Positions 8,994 through 17,810 are shown, counted from the first letter of the stretch. The stretch: DNA of 64,000 nt from Gluconobacter frateurii (GCF_002723955.1 NZ_BEWN01000001.1:1-64000); one strand, 5' to 3'. The notes: generated by a model not told the origin, from the letters alone. Program-made: numbers and translations.

Positions 8994-11336
8994 ATGTTCC
9001 GATCAAACAATATTCTTCTGTGTACAACCGCATTGGTCCTGACGTTACCAATGACGGCAGTTGCAGCCACAACAATGGGAAAGAGCGGGCATGGAACGAA
9101 GGGGCGTGCTGCTGTCAGTCGCGCAGCGACTTCTCATGGTTCTTCTGCGGTTTCGCAAGCGCGCGTTCGACATGCAAACCCCTCTTCCGATCCGGAATCA
9201 ATCCGGGTGTATCGAACAAAAAATGCCCTCGGACCGCTGGCGACACAGCATCAGGGTGTTTCTGTTACCCATATTGATGCAACTGAACTTGCCCGACATC
9301 AGGTGACAGATGTAAAGGGGCTGATGAATCTGGCACCTAATTTGACTGTGCAGCCGCAGGGTTCAAGTTCGGCGGTGAATTTTACATTGCGTGGTGTGGG
9401 GCTGAACGATTTTACCGCCAATAACACCCCATCGGTGATGACATACGTGGACGGCGTAGCGCTCCCCATCGGATATATGGCCGGTGCGGCGATGTTCGAT
9501 ATGTCCGGCGTGGATGTGAACACCGGTCCGTCGGGTTTTACGCATGGTCAGACAGTCACTGCAGGTGAAATCAATATCAAGACGGCGGATCCGACGAAGA
9601 CCTTTCATTACGGCGCATCCGAAGACATCGCGACGTATAATCGTAGCATTACCAATCTCTATGTGTCCGGGCCGCTGTCATCCAACGTGCAGTATCGTAT
9701 CGCCGGTTTCACGCAGCAGGGAGGCGGCTTTCAGAAGAACATCAGTACCGGGCAATCCCTGGGAAACGCCAACAAAGGTGGTCTTCGTGCCAAGATTGCG
9801 TGGCAGCCGGATGACATGACGAACATCGTCTTCAGTGGCAACTGGATGCAGGATAATTCGCAGGCGATGGGCGCCTTCAATGTCCAGGATCTGGCACGCA
9901 ATACACCTGCCTATCAGGACAATCTGAAAACGGGATGGGGCTTTACGCCGGCATTTCTGAAGCTCACGGGGAATTCCGCAGGCACCAAGCCGTCCTACAA
10001 CAACACGTTCTGGGGGGCGGGTATCAATTTCACCCGGTCTCTGGGGTTTGCTGATCTGAGCACGATTACCGCGTTTCAGCAGATGTATGTGCATAATCTG
10101 ATGGATCTGGATGGAACGCGCTACGCAATCTACGATGATGACGTCAATACGGATGCCAATCTGTTCTCACAGGAGGTGAAGCTGGCATCCCACAATCCGC
10201 ATGACCGGCTGCAATGGGATGTGGGCATGTACTATGACCGCACGCAGATGCATTCAGTGATTTACAACGATTATACCGGTTCGGGCTCACGGCCTTACAT
10301 CCAGCGCACGAGTTATAACCAGGACCAGCAGGCATTTAGCCAGTATGGTCATGTGCGTTTCACGGTTACGAAACGGCTGCACGTGCTGGCCGGAATTACG
10401 CATGAGTCCGACGACCGTGACCTCTATAACATGCAGACGATGCGCTATAATACGGCTGTGTATCCGACCCCGTACGACACCCATTATGGGCGGCGTGGTG
10501 CTCTGACAAACCAGTTTGCCGGGATGGGTGGACTTGAATATCAGGCGCTCGACAATCTGATGCTGTATGGTTCAATTCGGAAAGGCTTCAAGCCAGGCGG
10601 ATTTACAGCCAACAATACGGTTGTGGCCTCGCAGCTCACTCCCACCAAGCCTGAATCCCTGCTGGCTTATGAGGTTGGTTTCAAGTCCGACTACTGGAAT
10701 CACAAGCTGCGCGTGAATGGCAATGCGTTCTGGTATGACTATCATGGTCAGCAGGTCGCGGGGCTGGCTGTAGTGCCGAACTATGGTGTGGTTGGGCAGT
10801 ATGTGAATATTCCCAAGAGCCGGATCTGGGGCGTGGAACTGGGCATTGATGCCAATCCCATTCCCGGGCTGTTGCTGCATCAGCACTTTGGTTATGAGCG
10901 CGGGAATTATAAGGACTACAGCGCGATTGATACAACCGCTGTGGCGGCAACCTACGTCAAGACCGGCAAGCTGATGGCGCTTTATCGCAGTTATGCTGGC
11001 GTTGATATGGGTATTCCCAAGCTGACCCTGGAAGGATCGGCTTCCTACAAGGCGAAGCTGGATGCACATTGGACGCTCACGCCATACATCGACTACAGCT
11101 ATCGCGGGTCTCAGGTCGATGTTCCCGGGAACAACCTCTACCGGATGCCCGCATATTTTCTGATGAATGTCGGTCTGACCTTTGCGCCGAAAAGTGGCAA
11201 ATGGTCTGTCTCAGCCTATGCGAACAACGTTCTGGACCGTCATTATGATGTGACACGTCAGACAGGACTAAACGGAATTTTTGGAATCCCGGGAACGCCC
11301 CGGATGGTTGGTGGGCGAATTCGGGTGGATCTATGA
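8994..11336 (+). CDS. TonB-dependent outer-membrane receptor
   Basis: An approximately 780-residue TonB-dependent receptor. The start at 8994 is preferred because GGGGAGA lies just upstream and a signal peptide (MFRSNNILLCTTALVLTLPM, cleavage after AVAA) follows at once. The plug domain is at about residues 80-200 (VTDVKGLMNLAPNLTVQPQG, NFTLRGVGLNDFTA), followed by a 22-strand barrel with typical GSIRKGFKPGGF and a C-terminal VGGRIRVDL strand. No N-terminal signalling (STN) domain is present. It is the last gene of the TetR-M24-MFS-receptor group and is followed by a strong hairpin, so it probably imports the same substrate across the outer membrane. The plug pattern resembles the Caulobacter/FyuA-type group rather than classic siderophore receptors. 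Confidence 0.93.
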   Translation: MFRSNNILLCTTALVLTLPMTAVAATTMGKSGHGTKGRAAVSRAATSHGSSAVSQARVRHANPSSDPESIRVYRTKNALGPLATQHQGVSVTHIDATELARHQVTDVKGLMNLAPNLTVQPQGSSSAVNFTLRGVGLNDFTANNTPSVMTYVDGVALPIGYMAGAAMFDMSGVDVNTGPSGFTHGQTVTAGEINIKTADPTKTFHYGASEDIATYNRSITNLYVSGPLSSNVQYRIAGFTQQGGGFQKNISTGQSLGNANKGGLRAKIAWQPDDMTNIVFSGNWMQDNSQAMGAFNVQDLARNTPAYQDNLKTGWGFTPAFLKLTGNSAGTKPSYNNTFWGAGINFTRSLGFADLSTITAFQQMYVHNLMDLDGTRYAIYDDDVNTDANLFSQEVKLASHNPHDRLQWDVGMYYDRTQMHSVIYNDYTGSGSRPYIQRTSYNQDQQAFSQYGHVRFTVTKRLHVLAGITHESDDRDLYNMQTMRYNTAVYPTPYDTHYGRRGALTNQFAGMGGLEYQALDNLMLYGSIRKGFKPGGFTANNTVVASQLTPTKPESLLAYEVGFKSDYWNHKLRVNGNAFWYDYHGQQVAGLAVVPNYGVVGQYVNIPKSRIWGVELGIDANPIPGLLLHQHFGYERGNYKDYSAIDTTAVAATYVKTGKLMALYRSYAGVDMGIPKLTLEGSASYKAKLDAHWTLTPYIDYSYRGSQVDVPGNNLYRMPAYFLMNVGLTFAPKSGKWSVSAYANNVLDRHYDVTRQTGLNGIFGIPGTPRMVGGRIRVDL

Positions 11337-11393
11337 GAGAGATCCCAGAAATTTATCTCTAATCAGTGAAAGTCAGATTTTGGAGGTTTCGAT

Positions 11394-11426
11394 AAAGCAG
11401 ATAGCCAGAGTTTGGCTATCTGCTTT
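11394..11426 (+). terminator. 14-bp perfect hairpin after the TonB receptor gene
   Basis: AAAGCAGATAGCCA pairs with TGGCTATCTGCTTT around a 5-base loop (GAGTT). The stem ends in TTT. It lies 58 bases after the receptor stop and before the convergent feo operon. The arms are A-rich and T-rich at their ends, so it could act in both directions. Confidence 0.75.
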
Positions 11427-11528
11427 CGCGCGGTGGTTTCTGTAGAAAGGCATAACTGGCACGTTGGTAATTCACTGAGCGCGTGCCGTCTGTCTAGGAA
11501 AAGGCAGGAACTTTTCTAGGGTTCGATT

Positions 11529-11723
11529 TCAGTGGCAGCCGCCGGATTTTCCGCTACAGGCAGAGCAGTTATCACAGCCTTTGGACGGTACCTTGGCGGG
11601 AATATGGCTCTGGAGGCCCATGGAGAGCTTCAGCTTTCCCCATCCTGCCGGGAAAAGGCGTGTGTACCAGTAGAGCGCTGCAAAAGAGACCAGCAGCACG
11701 GCAATGACAGTCTCGATCATCAT
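11529..11723 (-). CDS. FeoB-associated Cys-rich small membrane protein
   Basis: A 64-residue protein with one N-terminal transmembrane helix (ETVIAVLLVSFAALYWYTRL) and a C-terminal cysteine cluster (CDNCSACSGKSGGCH). This is the architecture of the FeoB-associated Cys-rich proteins found after feoB in many bacteria. The start ATG overlaps the feoB stop (ATGATGA), so translation is coupled. The first of two adjacent ATG codons is used here. It may hold Fe2+ or a Fe-S cluster near the FeoB pore and takes the genomic position of FeoC; its exact role is not known. Confidence 0.85.
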   Translation of the reverse strand: MMIETVIAVLLVSFAALYWYTRLFPAGWGKLKLSMGLQSHIPAKVPSKGCDNCSACSGKSGGCH

Positions 11724-13588
11724 GCTTCTCCTGTGATGGCTTTGGTCACATGGTAGACGACGAATGCGGCGAAATATGCCAGCCCAAAAAGATAGGCGGT
11801 TGCACCTAGAACGATCTTCATCGATCGCGTTTCCCGACGCATGACAGCTAGGGTGGAAATGCACTGGGGTGCGTAAACATACCACGCCAGAAGCGACAAT
11901 GCAGTTGCAATGCTCCATTGGCTGGACAGCAGGGGAAGAAGCTTTTCAGGTGCTGCATCTTCGCTCACGCCAAGAGCATAAACAGTCGCCAGCGCGCTCA
12001 CTGCAACTTCACGGGCCGCAAGGCCTGGAATGAGCGATACACAGATCTGCCAGTTGAAACCGATTGGAGCGAAAATTGGCAGCATCAGATGGCCAATCCA
12101 TCCAGCCAGACTGTAATCGATGGCTGCGCCTGTCGCACCTTGCGGCGGAAGCGGAAAGCTGGACAGCCCCCAGAGCAAAACGTTCAGCGAAACGATGATT
12201 GTTCCAACGCGCGACAGGAACATGACCGCGCGCTGCCAAAGTCCCAGCGCCAGACTTTTGAGGTTCGGGCGACGGTAGGGCGGCAGTTCCAGAAGCAGGG
12301 GGTGTTCTTCAGATTTAACGCCGCGCGTCATGATACGCGCTGCAATGACGCCGCTTACAATGGCTACGGCATAGAGGGCGAACAGGACCAGTCCCTGAAG
12401 TCCCAGAACTCCCAGAACGGTTTTGTGAGGAATAAACGCGCCAATCAGAAGCGTATAAACCGGCAGACGTGCCGAACACGTCATCAATGGAGCGATCAGG
12501 ATCGTCACCAGCCGGTCACGCGGGTTCTGAATGGTTCGGGCCGCCATAATGCCGGGAATGGCACAGGCAAAGCTCGATAGCAGGGGAATGAAGGAGCGTC
12601 CGCTCAGCCCGGCAAGAGCCATCAGGCGGTCCAGAAGGAATGCGGCACGGGGCAGGTAGCCAGATTCTTCCAGCGCCAGAATCCAGAGGAAGAGGATCAG
12701 GATCTGCGGAAGGAACACGATGACCGTGCCTGCACCGGCAATGACGCCATCGGCCAGAAGGCTTTTCAGAACCCCATCAGGCAATGGCCTGAGGAGTAGT
12801 TCGCCCAACATGGTGATGCCGCCTTCCAAAGCGTCCATGAGCGGCTGAGCCCATGCAAAAACGGTTTGGAACATGACGAACAGGACAACGAGCAGAATGA
12901 CCGGCCCCCAGACAGGATGCAGGAACCAGCGGTCAAGACGATCAACGAGCCTTTCCTGACCGGCAGAGCGATCTGTGACGTAGGTCTGGATCAGTCGCCG
13001 CACCTCAGCATGAATATCCGTTCCGTCGGGCAAAGGAGCCGGCGGAGGCGGGACAGGGCGATCCAGGGCTTCCAGGAGTGGATGAACGCCCTGTTTGTGC
13101 AGGCTGATGACAGGCACGATGGGCATACCCAAATCGCGCTCAAGGCCTGCGACATCGATGGTCATCCCACTGCGCTTGGCCTCGTCCATCATGTTGAGGG
13201 CAACAATGATGGGAACACCGAGGCTGCGGAGTTCCAGCAGGAAGCGGAGATGCAGACGAAGATTGGTCGCAGAGACAACGCCAATCAGAAGCTGGGGGCG
13301 TGTCTCCGTACGATGCCGACCAAGGCAGACATCTCGCGTGACATCTTCATCAGGGCTGGTCGAGGAAAGGCTGTAGGCTCCCGGAAGGTCCAGAACACGG
13401 ACGGAACGGCCTTGCGGGGTGGAGAAGAACCCTTCTTTCCGTTCGACCGTCACACCCGCATAGTTCGCGACTTTCTGGCGGCTGCCAGTTAACTGGTTGA
13501 ACAGTGAAGTCTTGCCGCAGTTGGGATTTCCTACCAACGCGATGTGCAGCGTGGAGTCTGCCTGAAGCGACGGTGTCGGAGAGGCCAT
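11720..13588 (-). CDS. feoB: Ferrous iron transporter FeoB
   Basis: A 622-residue FeoB. The N-terminal G-domain has GNPNCGKTSLFNQLTG (P-loop), DLPGAYSLSS (G3) and NMMDEAKRSG (G4). The membrane part follows with about eight to ten helices and two gate-like repeats, including the conserved SFACAIPGIMAAR and PGLAAREVAVSALATVYALG segments. At 622 residues it is shorter than the 770-residue enterobacterial protein, mainly in the loop after the G-domain. It is translated after feoA (8-base gap) and before the Cys-rich small gene (4-base overlap), forming a compact feoA-feoB-small-protein operon for Fe2+ uptake across the inner membrane. Confidence 0.97.
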   Translation of the reverse strand: MASPTPSLQADSTLHIALVGNPNCGKTSLFNQLTGSRQKVANYAGVTVERKEGFFSTPQGRSVRVLDLPGAYSLSSTSPDEDVTRDVCLGRHRTETRPQLLIGVVSATNLRLHLRFLLELRSLGVPIIVALNMMDEAKRSGMTIDVAGLERDLGMPIVPVISLHKQGVHPLLEALDRPVPPPPAPLPDGTDIHAEVRRLIQTYVTDRSAGQERLVDRLDRWFLHPVWGPVILLVVLFVMFQTVFAWAQPLMDALEGGITMLGELLLRPLPDGVLKSLLADGVIAGAGTVIVFLPQILILFLWILALEESGYLPRAAFLLDRLMALAGLSGRSFIPLLSSFACAIPGIMAARTIQNPRDRLVTILIAPLMTCSARLPVYTLLIGAFIPHKTVLGVLGLQGLVLFALYAVAIVSGVIAARIMTRGVKSEEHPLLLELPPYRRPNLKSLALGLWQRAVMFLSRVGTIIVSLNVLLWGLSSFPLPPQGATGAAIDYSLAGWIGHLMLPIFAPIGFNWQICVSLIPGLAAREVAVSALATVYALGVSEDAAPEKLLPLLSSQWSIATALSLLAWYVYAPQCISTLAVMRRETRSMKIVLGATAYLFGLAYFAAFVVYHVTKAITGEA

Positions 13589-13596
13589 GGTACGTG

Positions 13597-13848
13597 TCAG
13601 ACGGGTCGTCGGAGAACGATCCGGGCGGCTTCCCCTTTACGAAGGGCAAAGCGGGAGGTTCCGAGAGTGACAGCAATAGGATCTGCGCCGACCGGCCCGG
13701 TCGCGACGATTTTGACACTTTCGCCAGGGACAAAGCCAAGTTCACACAGGCGCGCACTGATCGGATCAGCCGCAGTCCGCTCTTCAACCCGATCAATAAT
13801 GGCGTAATTCCCCTTGGGGAGTGTATCCAGATACCACATCAGCTTCAT
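13597..13848 (-). CDS. feoA: Ferrous iron transport protein FeoA
   Basis: An 83-residue SH3-fold protein with the FeoA pattern: LPKGNYAIIDRV at the start, RLCELGFVPGESVKIV in the centre and ALRKGEAARIVL near the end. It is cytosolic and supports FeoB activity. It is the first gene of the feo operon, with a Fur-like box 80-100 bases upstream. Confidence 0.95.
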   Translation of the reverse strand: MKLMWYLDTLPKGNYAIIDRVEERTAADPISARLCELGFVPGESVKIVATGPVGADPIAVTLGTSRFALRKGEAARIVLRRPV

Positions 13849-13930
13849 ATCCCAGTGCGTACCAGCGCCCTTCAGAAGCGTCTGGCTGCACTCTAGATAG
13901 GCTCATCGGGCAAAAGCGGGAAGAGAGAGA

Positions 13931-13945
13931 TGAGAATTAATTGCA
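13931..13945 (-). promoter_or_regulatory. Fur/Irr-like iron box upstream of feoA
   Basis: TGAGAATTAATTGCA combines the left arm of the box seen before the receptor at 56977 (TGAGAAT) with the right arm of the alphaproteobacterial Fur consensus (TTGCA). It lies in an AT-rich patch 83-97 bases upstream of feoA, where iron control is expected. The rest of the 263-base spacer to csoR shows no gene. Confidence 0.55.
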
Positions 13946-14111
13946 TCCACATCTTCCTTTTTAAGATTGGAGTGCTTTTTCTCCCATTTTTTCAATAGGA
14001 AAGGAGAGGGTCCCATGTGAGGTTACGGGCGCGTTGTCTTTTCCAGCATGGCCGTAAGGAACACAGGGGTGCTATGCACGCTTCTGCCTGACTGCAGAGG
14101 AGCTGTGTTCC

Positions 14112-14465
14112 ATGAGTATTGTAACAACAAACGACGATGAATTTCCGACAGAAGGCTGTGCTCACTGTGCCACTATTGAGACATCTGGCGAAAAGCGCGT
14201 CGAACAGCCCCAGAAAAAGGCACTGCTGAACCGTATTCGCCGAATTGAGGGACAGGTTGGTGGCGTTCTGAACATGATTCAGGATGACCGCTACTGTGTG
14301 GATATTCTGACCCAGATTTCGGCCATCAAGTCTGCACTGGACGGTGTGTCCATCCAGATTCTGTCCACGCATGCCAATGGATGCGTCAGAAAGGCCGTGC
14401 AGGAGGACGGGGGTGAAGAGGCGATTGACGAGCTTTTGCAGGTCGTACGCCGGATGATGCGCTAA
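14112..14465 (+). CDS. csoR: CsoR-family copper-sensing repressor
   Basis: A 117-residue all-helical repressor of the CsoR/RcnR family. Cys62, His87 and Cys91 keep exactly the spacing of the Cys-His-Cys Cu(I) site of Mycobacterium CsoR (25 and 4 residues), in YCVDILTQISAIKSALDGVS and STHANGC. The core begins with LLNRIRRIEGQVGGVLNMI. An extra N-terminal tail of about 30 residues carries a CAHC motif that could bind metal. The gene stands at the edge of the copper block, convergent with the copB operon, and is the natural candidate to bind the ATACC-N5-GGGGTAT elements at 18035 and 22491. The tail also occurs in related regulators of other thiols or metals, so Cu(I) is inferred from the ligands and context. 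Confidence 0.88.
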   Translation: MSIVTTNDDEFPTEGCAHCATIETSGEKRVEQPQKKALLNRIRRIEGQVGGVLNMIQDDRYCVDILTQISAIKSALDGVSIQILSTHANGCVRKAVQEDGGEEAIDELLQVVRRMMR

Positions 14466-14490
14466 CGCCTCTTCTTCTTTGAGAGAAGGT

Positions 14491-14766
14491 TTAACGCTCC
14501 TGTGTGGCGTCGGGGGCCGCGTCCGGTGCGGACTCCATACTCATGGCCTGACAGGCTTTAAGCTGCTGCTGCATCTTCGGCGAGAGTGGTTTGTTTTCCT
14601 TTTTGAGTGTTTCAAGGCGATCGCACAGCTCCATCTGCTGATCCATGTTCAGGCCTGCAAGCGGGTCAACCGCCGCTGTTGAGGGCTGCTTGGGCATTGG
14701 TGCCGGGGCAGCATGGGCTGCTGTTGCACAGAGCAGGACTGCGAGAGCGGAGAGGGTTTTTGTCAT
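14491..14766 (-). CDS. Small secreted protein of the copper operon, unknown function
   Basis: A 91-residue protein with a signal peptide (MTKTLSALAVLLCATAAHA) and a mature part of about 70 residues rich in Met, Gln and Lys. It has a helical segment LNMDQQMELCDRLETLKKEN and two mature cysteines (ELC and KAC) 25 residues apart. It follows copB with a 29-base gap in the same direction, so it is probably the last gene of the copA-copB transcript. I do not recognise a family. Two Cys and several Met in a periplasmic peptide next to CopB suggest copper binding, but this is inference only. Confidence 0.6.
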   Translation of the reverse strand: MTKTLSALAVLLCATAAHAAPAPMPKQPSTAAVDPLAGLNMDQQMELCDRLETLKKENKPLSPKMQQQLKACQAMSMESAPDAAPDATQER

Positions 14767-14795
14767 GATGAGAAAACTCCTGAGAGATGTGAAAA

Positions 14796-15569
14796 TCAGA
14801 ACCAGCTTCTGATGCCGAGGCTGAAGCGGACCGAACCGGGCTTTTCACCCTGATCGCGCGCAATTCTGCGGGCCTGCGTTAAATGGCCGGAGTAGGTGAC
14901 GCCCACATAAGGGGCAAATTTGCGCCAGAGCTCGTAGCGAAGCCGTAGTCCGGCATCCACGTCCGACAGGCCAGCGCCTGCCAGTCGAGACGGGTCTGAT
15001 TTGGTGTAAAGATTGAACTCGGCCTGAGGCTGAAGGATGAGGCGATTGGTCAGCAGAAAGTCGTAAGATCCTTCGACGCGCGCACCGAACCGTCCCCGAT
15101 CGCTGACATAACCCGTTGCCTGAAACTCGAACTGGTACAGGGCCAGCCCCTGTATGCCGAAGGCGCCCCACGTTCGTGTCGGGCCATCATCCAGATCGAC
15201 GCGCACGCCCCCCTGAAGGTTCCAGTATGTCGAAATGGCGCGGCTGTAGAGAATGTCCTGCTGGCCGTCGCTCAGGCGCCCTTTTTCCAAGGTGCCTTCA
15301 GACTTGATCCAGAGTCGGTCATAATCCGTGCCGTACCAGACTTCACCATCCCATCGGAAATCGGTTCCGGATGGTGCGTAACGCCCTTCGGCCTGTTCCA
15401 GAATGCCGTGGAACCAACTGCTCTGGTCCATCATGACGGGCATGATGTTGCCCAGATGCGTGACGGCGCCCGGAACGGGAGCGTCTGCGGCGTGATATTG
15501 CGGGCTGTCTTCCGCATGCGCTGCCCCAGCCCCCACAAGGAATAGCGCTGTTGCCAACGCGGCCTTCAT
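14796..15569 (-). CDS. copB: Copper resistance protein CopB (outer membrane)
   Basis: A 257-residue CopB. A signal peptide (MKAALATALFLVGAGAAHA) is followed by a beta-barrel that ends in the outer-membrane-type SLGIRSWF. Conserved PcoB/CopB segments are visible: FRWDGEVWYGTDYDRLWIKS, RAISTYWNLQGGVRVD, GRFGARVEGSYDFLLTNRLI and LRLRYELWRKFAPYVGV. It lacks the long Met-rich N-terminal stretch of many CopB proteins. The start ATG overlaps the copA stop (ATGA), so the two are co-translated. The longer frame upstream has no support. Confidence 0.93.
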   Translation of the reverse strand: MKAALATALFLVGAGAAHAEDSPQYHAADAPVPGAVTHLGNIMPVMMDQSSWFHGILEQAEGRYAPSGTDFRWDGEVWYGTDYDRLWIKSEGTLEKGRLSDGQQDILYSRAISTYWNLQGGVRVDLDDGPTRTWGAFGIQGLALYQFEFQATGYVSDRGRFGARVEGSYDFLLTNRLILQPQAEFNLYTKSDPSRLAGAGLSDVDAGLRLRYELWRKFAPYVGVTYSGHLTQARRIARDQGEKPGSVRFSLGIRSWF

Positions 15570-17326
15570 GACACCAGCACGGTGCGGAACATGCCGAGAT
15601 CCATGTGATACAGCAGATGGCAGTGATAGGCCCACATGCCGGGGACATCCGCCGTAACGAGATAGCTCATGCGGGAGCCGGGCTGGGAAACGATGGTGTG
15701 TTTGTAGGGGCGATAGTCTCCCTGCCCGTTTTCCAGTTCGCTCCACAGACCATGCAGATGGATCGGGTGTTCCATCATCGTGTCATTGATCAATGTGAAG
15801 CGGACGCGTTCGCCTTTTTTCAGCTTGATAGGCCCGGATTCAGAAAATTTGCGGCCGTTAAAGCCCCAGATATAGCGCTCCATATTGCCGGTCAGGTGCA
15901 GGATGATTTCCCGCGAAGGTGGGCGCGGGTCTGCGCCGGGCCGTGTGGCACGAAGCTGTTTATAGTTCAGGACACGACGGCCGTTATTCTCCAGTCCGTC
16001 CCCTGGGCTGCCCGTCCGATCCATGGGCATCATGGCGACGTTTTGGTTTTCTACGTTGAGGGGAGGTGGCCCCGGATCGTCCACTTCCATTTTTGGCATG
16101 GCCATGTGCCCCATATGGCCCATGTCCATCCCCTTCATGTCCATGCCGGACATGGACATGTGATCCATGCTTTCCCCCGGCTTCATGTCTCCCATGCCCA
16201 TATCGACCATGGTGCGGACGGGGCGTGGGTCCATGGGCGGGATCAGACCGCTCATGCCAGCGCGAGGGGCCAGTGTTCCGCGGGCAAAGCCTGTGCGGTC
16301 CTCGCTCTGGGCAAAGATCGTGTAAGCGCGGTCTTCCTTTGGCTGCACGATGACGTCATAGGTTTCAGCCACACCGATCCGGAATTCATCAACCGGAACC
16401 GGCTCGACATCATTTCCATCCGCCTGAACGACCAGCATTTCGAGACCCGGAATACGGACGTCAAACAGCGTCATGGTGGCGCCGTTGATGAAGCGCAGGC
16501 GCACGCGCTCGCCGGGCCGGAACAGGCCGTTCCAGTTCATGTCCGGAGCATGACCGTTGAGTGTATAGGTGTAGATGGCTCCCGAGACGTCCGCGATATC
16601 GGTTGCGGCCATGTTCATCCGGGACCAGGCGAGCCGGTTTTTCAGTGCGGCCATGGCACTTCCGGCTTCACGGGCTTCCTTTGGGAAGGACGCAGCCGTT
16701 CGCTGACGGAAGACATAATAGTCATCCTGCATCTTGAGATTGCTGACAATGTCATGGGGCATGACATCGGTCCATTCCCCCAGAAAGACGACATAGTCCC
16801 GGTCACAGGCATTTGGATCAGGCCGGATCGGGTCAATGACGATTGCGCCGTACAGGCCCATCGCTTCCTGCATGTTGGAATGGCTGTGATACCAGTATGT
16901 GCCACTCTGATGCAGGCGGAAGCGATAGGTAAAGGTTTCGCCGGGCGGGATGCCCGCAAAGCTCAAGCCGGGTACACCATCCATCTCAGATGGCACCCGG
17001 ATGCCGTGCCAGTGAATGGATGTTGTTTCATCCAGCGTGTTTCTGACGTTCAGAGTGACCGTCTCGCCCTGTTTCCATCGCAGGATGGGGCCGGGGACGG
17101 TGCCTCCAATGCTGGGCGCATGCATGGATTTTCCATCCAGGGACACATGCGTTCGGCTGACCTTCAGATCCCATGTATTGGACGGCATTGCGGGCAGGCA
17201 GCCGGAAGACGCATGGCCTTCTGCCTTTGCCTGTTGAGGCAGGGCGATCAGGCAGGCGCCGGCACCGAGGCTTGTGACGAAGCGACGACGCGTCAGACCG
17301 CGTGCGTGGCTGGAAAAACTGTGCAT
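15566..17326 (-). CDS. copA: Periplasmic multicopper oxidase CopA (PcoA type), Tat-exported
   Basis: A 586-residue multicopper oxidase. The start at 17326 places a twin-arginine signal (LTRRRFVTSLGAGACLIAL) near the N terminus, as required for export of the folded copper protein. All four copper-binding signatures are visible: IHWHG, YWYHSHS, HPIHLHG and the C-terminal type-1/trinuclear motif YHCHLLYHMDLGM. A Met/His-rich insert (MGMGDMKPGESMDHM onward, about residues 360-410) is typical of PcoA and binds extra Cu(I). It oxidises Cu(I) to less toxic Cu(II) in the periplasm. Upstream lies the CopL-like gene (82-base gap), downstream copB. Confidence 0.95.
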   Translation of the reverse strand: MHSFSSHARGLTRRRFVTSLGAGACLIALPQQAKAEGHASSGCLPAMPSNTWDLKVSRTHVSLDGKSMHAPSIGGTVPGPILRWKQGETVTLNVRNTLDETTSIHWHGIRVPSEMDGVPGLSFAGIPPGETFTYRFRLHQSGTYWYHSHSNMQEAMGLYGAIVIDPIRPDPNACDRDYVVFLGEWTDVMPHDIVSNLKMQDDYYVFRQRTAASFPKEAREAGSAMAALKNRLAWSRMNMAATDIADVSGAIYTYTLNGHAPDMNWNGLFRPGERVRLRFINGATMTLFDVRIPGLEMLVVQADGNDVEPVPVDEFRIGVAETYDVIVQPKEDRAYTIFAQSEDRTGFARGTLAPRAGMSGLIPPMDPRPVRTMVDMGMGDMKPGESMDHMSMSGMDMKGMDMGHMGHMAMPKMEVDDPGPPPLNVENQNVAMMPMDRTGSPGDGLENNGRRVLNYKQLRATRPGADPRPPSREIILHLTGNMERYIWGFNGRKFSESGPIKLKKGERVRFTLINDTMMEHPIHLHGLWSELENGQGDYRPYKHTIVSQPGSRMSYLVTADVPGMWAYHCHLLYHMDLGMFRTVLVS

Positions 17327-17408
17327 GTGCTGAAAACCGGGAAACGGTGCAGGAAAACCATAGAGCGCCCGGACCAAGAAAGTCAGAGCCCCTACAGATC
17401 GGGACGTT

Positions 17409-17810
17409 TCAGGACAGCTGTGATTTGGGGGGAGGCGGTGTGGGAATCCAGTCTGTTCCAGACAGGGATGGATGGCCGGCCTGAACAAAGCGCCCGGAAA
17501 TGGCGATCTGAGTAGAAAGCGGCGTCAAATAGGCGAACGCCAGAGCGGGTTCTGCCGACGCCACATGAATATGGCAGCAGCCTTGCCCGTGACTGTCATG
17601 ATGATGGGACGAAGCCTCTGACATCATGGCCTGCATGTCATGCTGGACACAACTGATAGAAGCATGCTGTGCCATGGATACACAGTGATCCATGGTCATG
17701 ACGTGGGCCCGGGTTGCAGCATGTGCGGGGAATGCGCCAGCCATCAGTCCGATCTGCATCAGCAGACAGGCGATCAGGCCAAGCCATCTCCGGGTATGCG
17801 CTCCGAGCAT
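17409..17810 (-). CDS. CopL/DUF2946-like His-Met-Cys-rich secreted protein
   Basis: A 133-residue exported protein. The N-terminal signal (GLIACLLMQIGLMAGAFPAHA) is followed by a metal-ligand-rich region: MTMDHCVSMAQHASISC, QHDMQAMM, SSHHHDSHGQGCCHIH. It ends with a Pro-rich tail (PTPPPPKS). This pattern matches the loosely conserved small proteins encoded directly upstream of copA in copLAB operons (CopL, DUF2946 group), which help induce or buffer copper. The start at 17810 is chosen because the signal peptide begins there; an upstream in-frame ATG at 17879 gives a non-signal extension. The assignment to the family is by layout and composition, not by a strong motif. Confidence 0.7.
   Translation of the reverse strand: MLGAHTRRWLGLIACLLMQIGLMAGAFPAHAATRAHVMTMDHCVSMAQHASISCVQHDMQAMMSEASSHHHDSHGQGCCHIHVASAEPALAFAYLTPLSTQIAISGRFVQAGHPSLSGTDWIPTPPPPKSQLS

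Noticed and set aside
11337-11528. A possible small RNA between the receptor and feo genes
   Set aside because: The only structure is the 14-bp hairpin, better explained as the terminator of the receptor gene.
15605-17515. A 636-residue open frame on the + strand opposite the multicopper oxidase
   Set aside because: It is exactly antisense to a gene with all four copper motifs and a Tat signal, shows no motifs or signal peptide, and is rich in His and Gln as expected from the reverse of Met/His-rich coding DNA.
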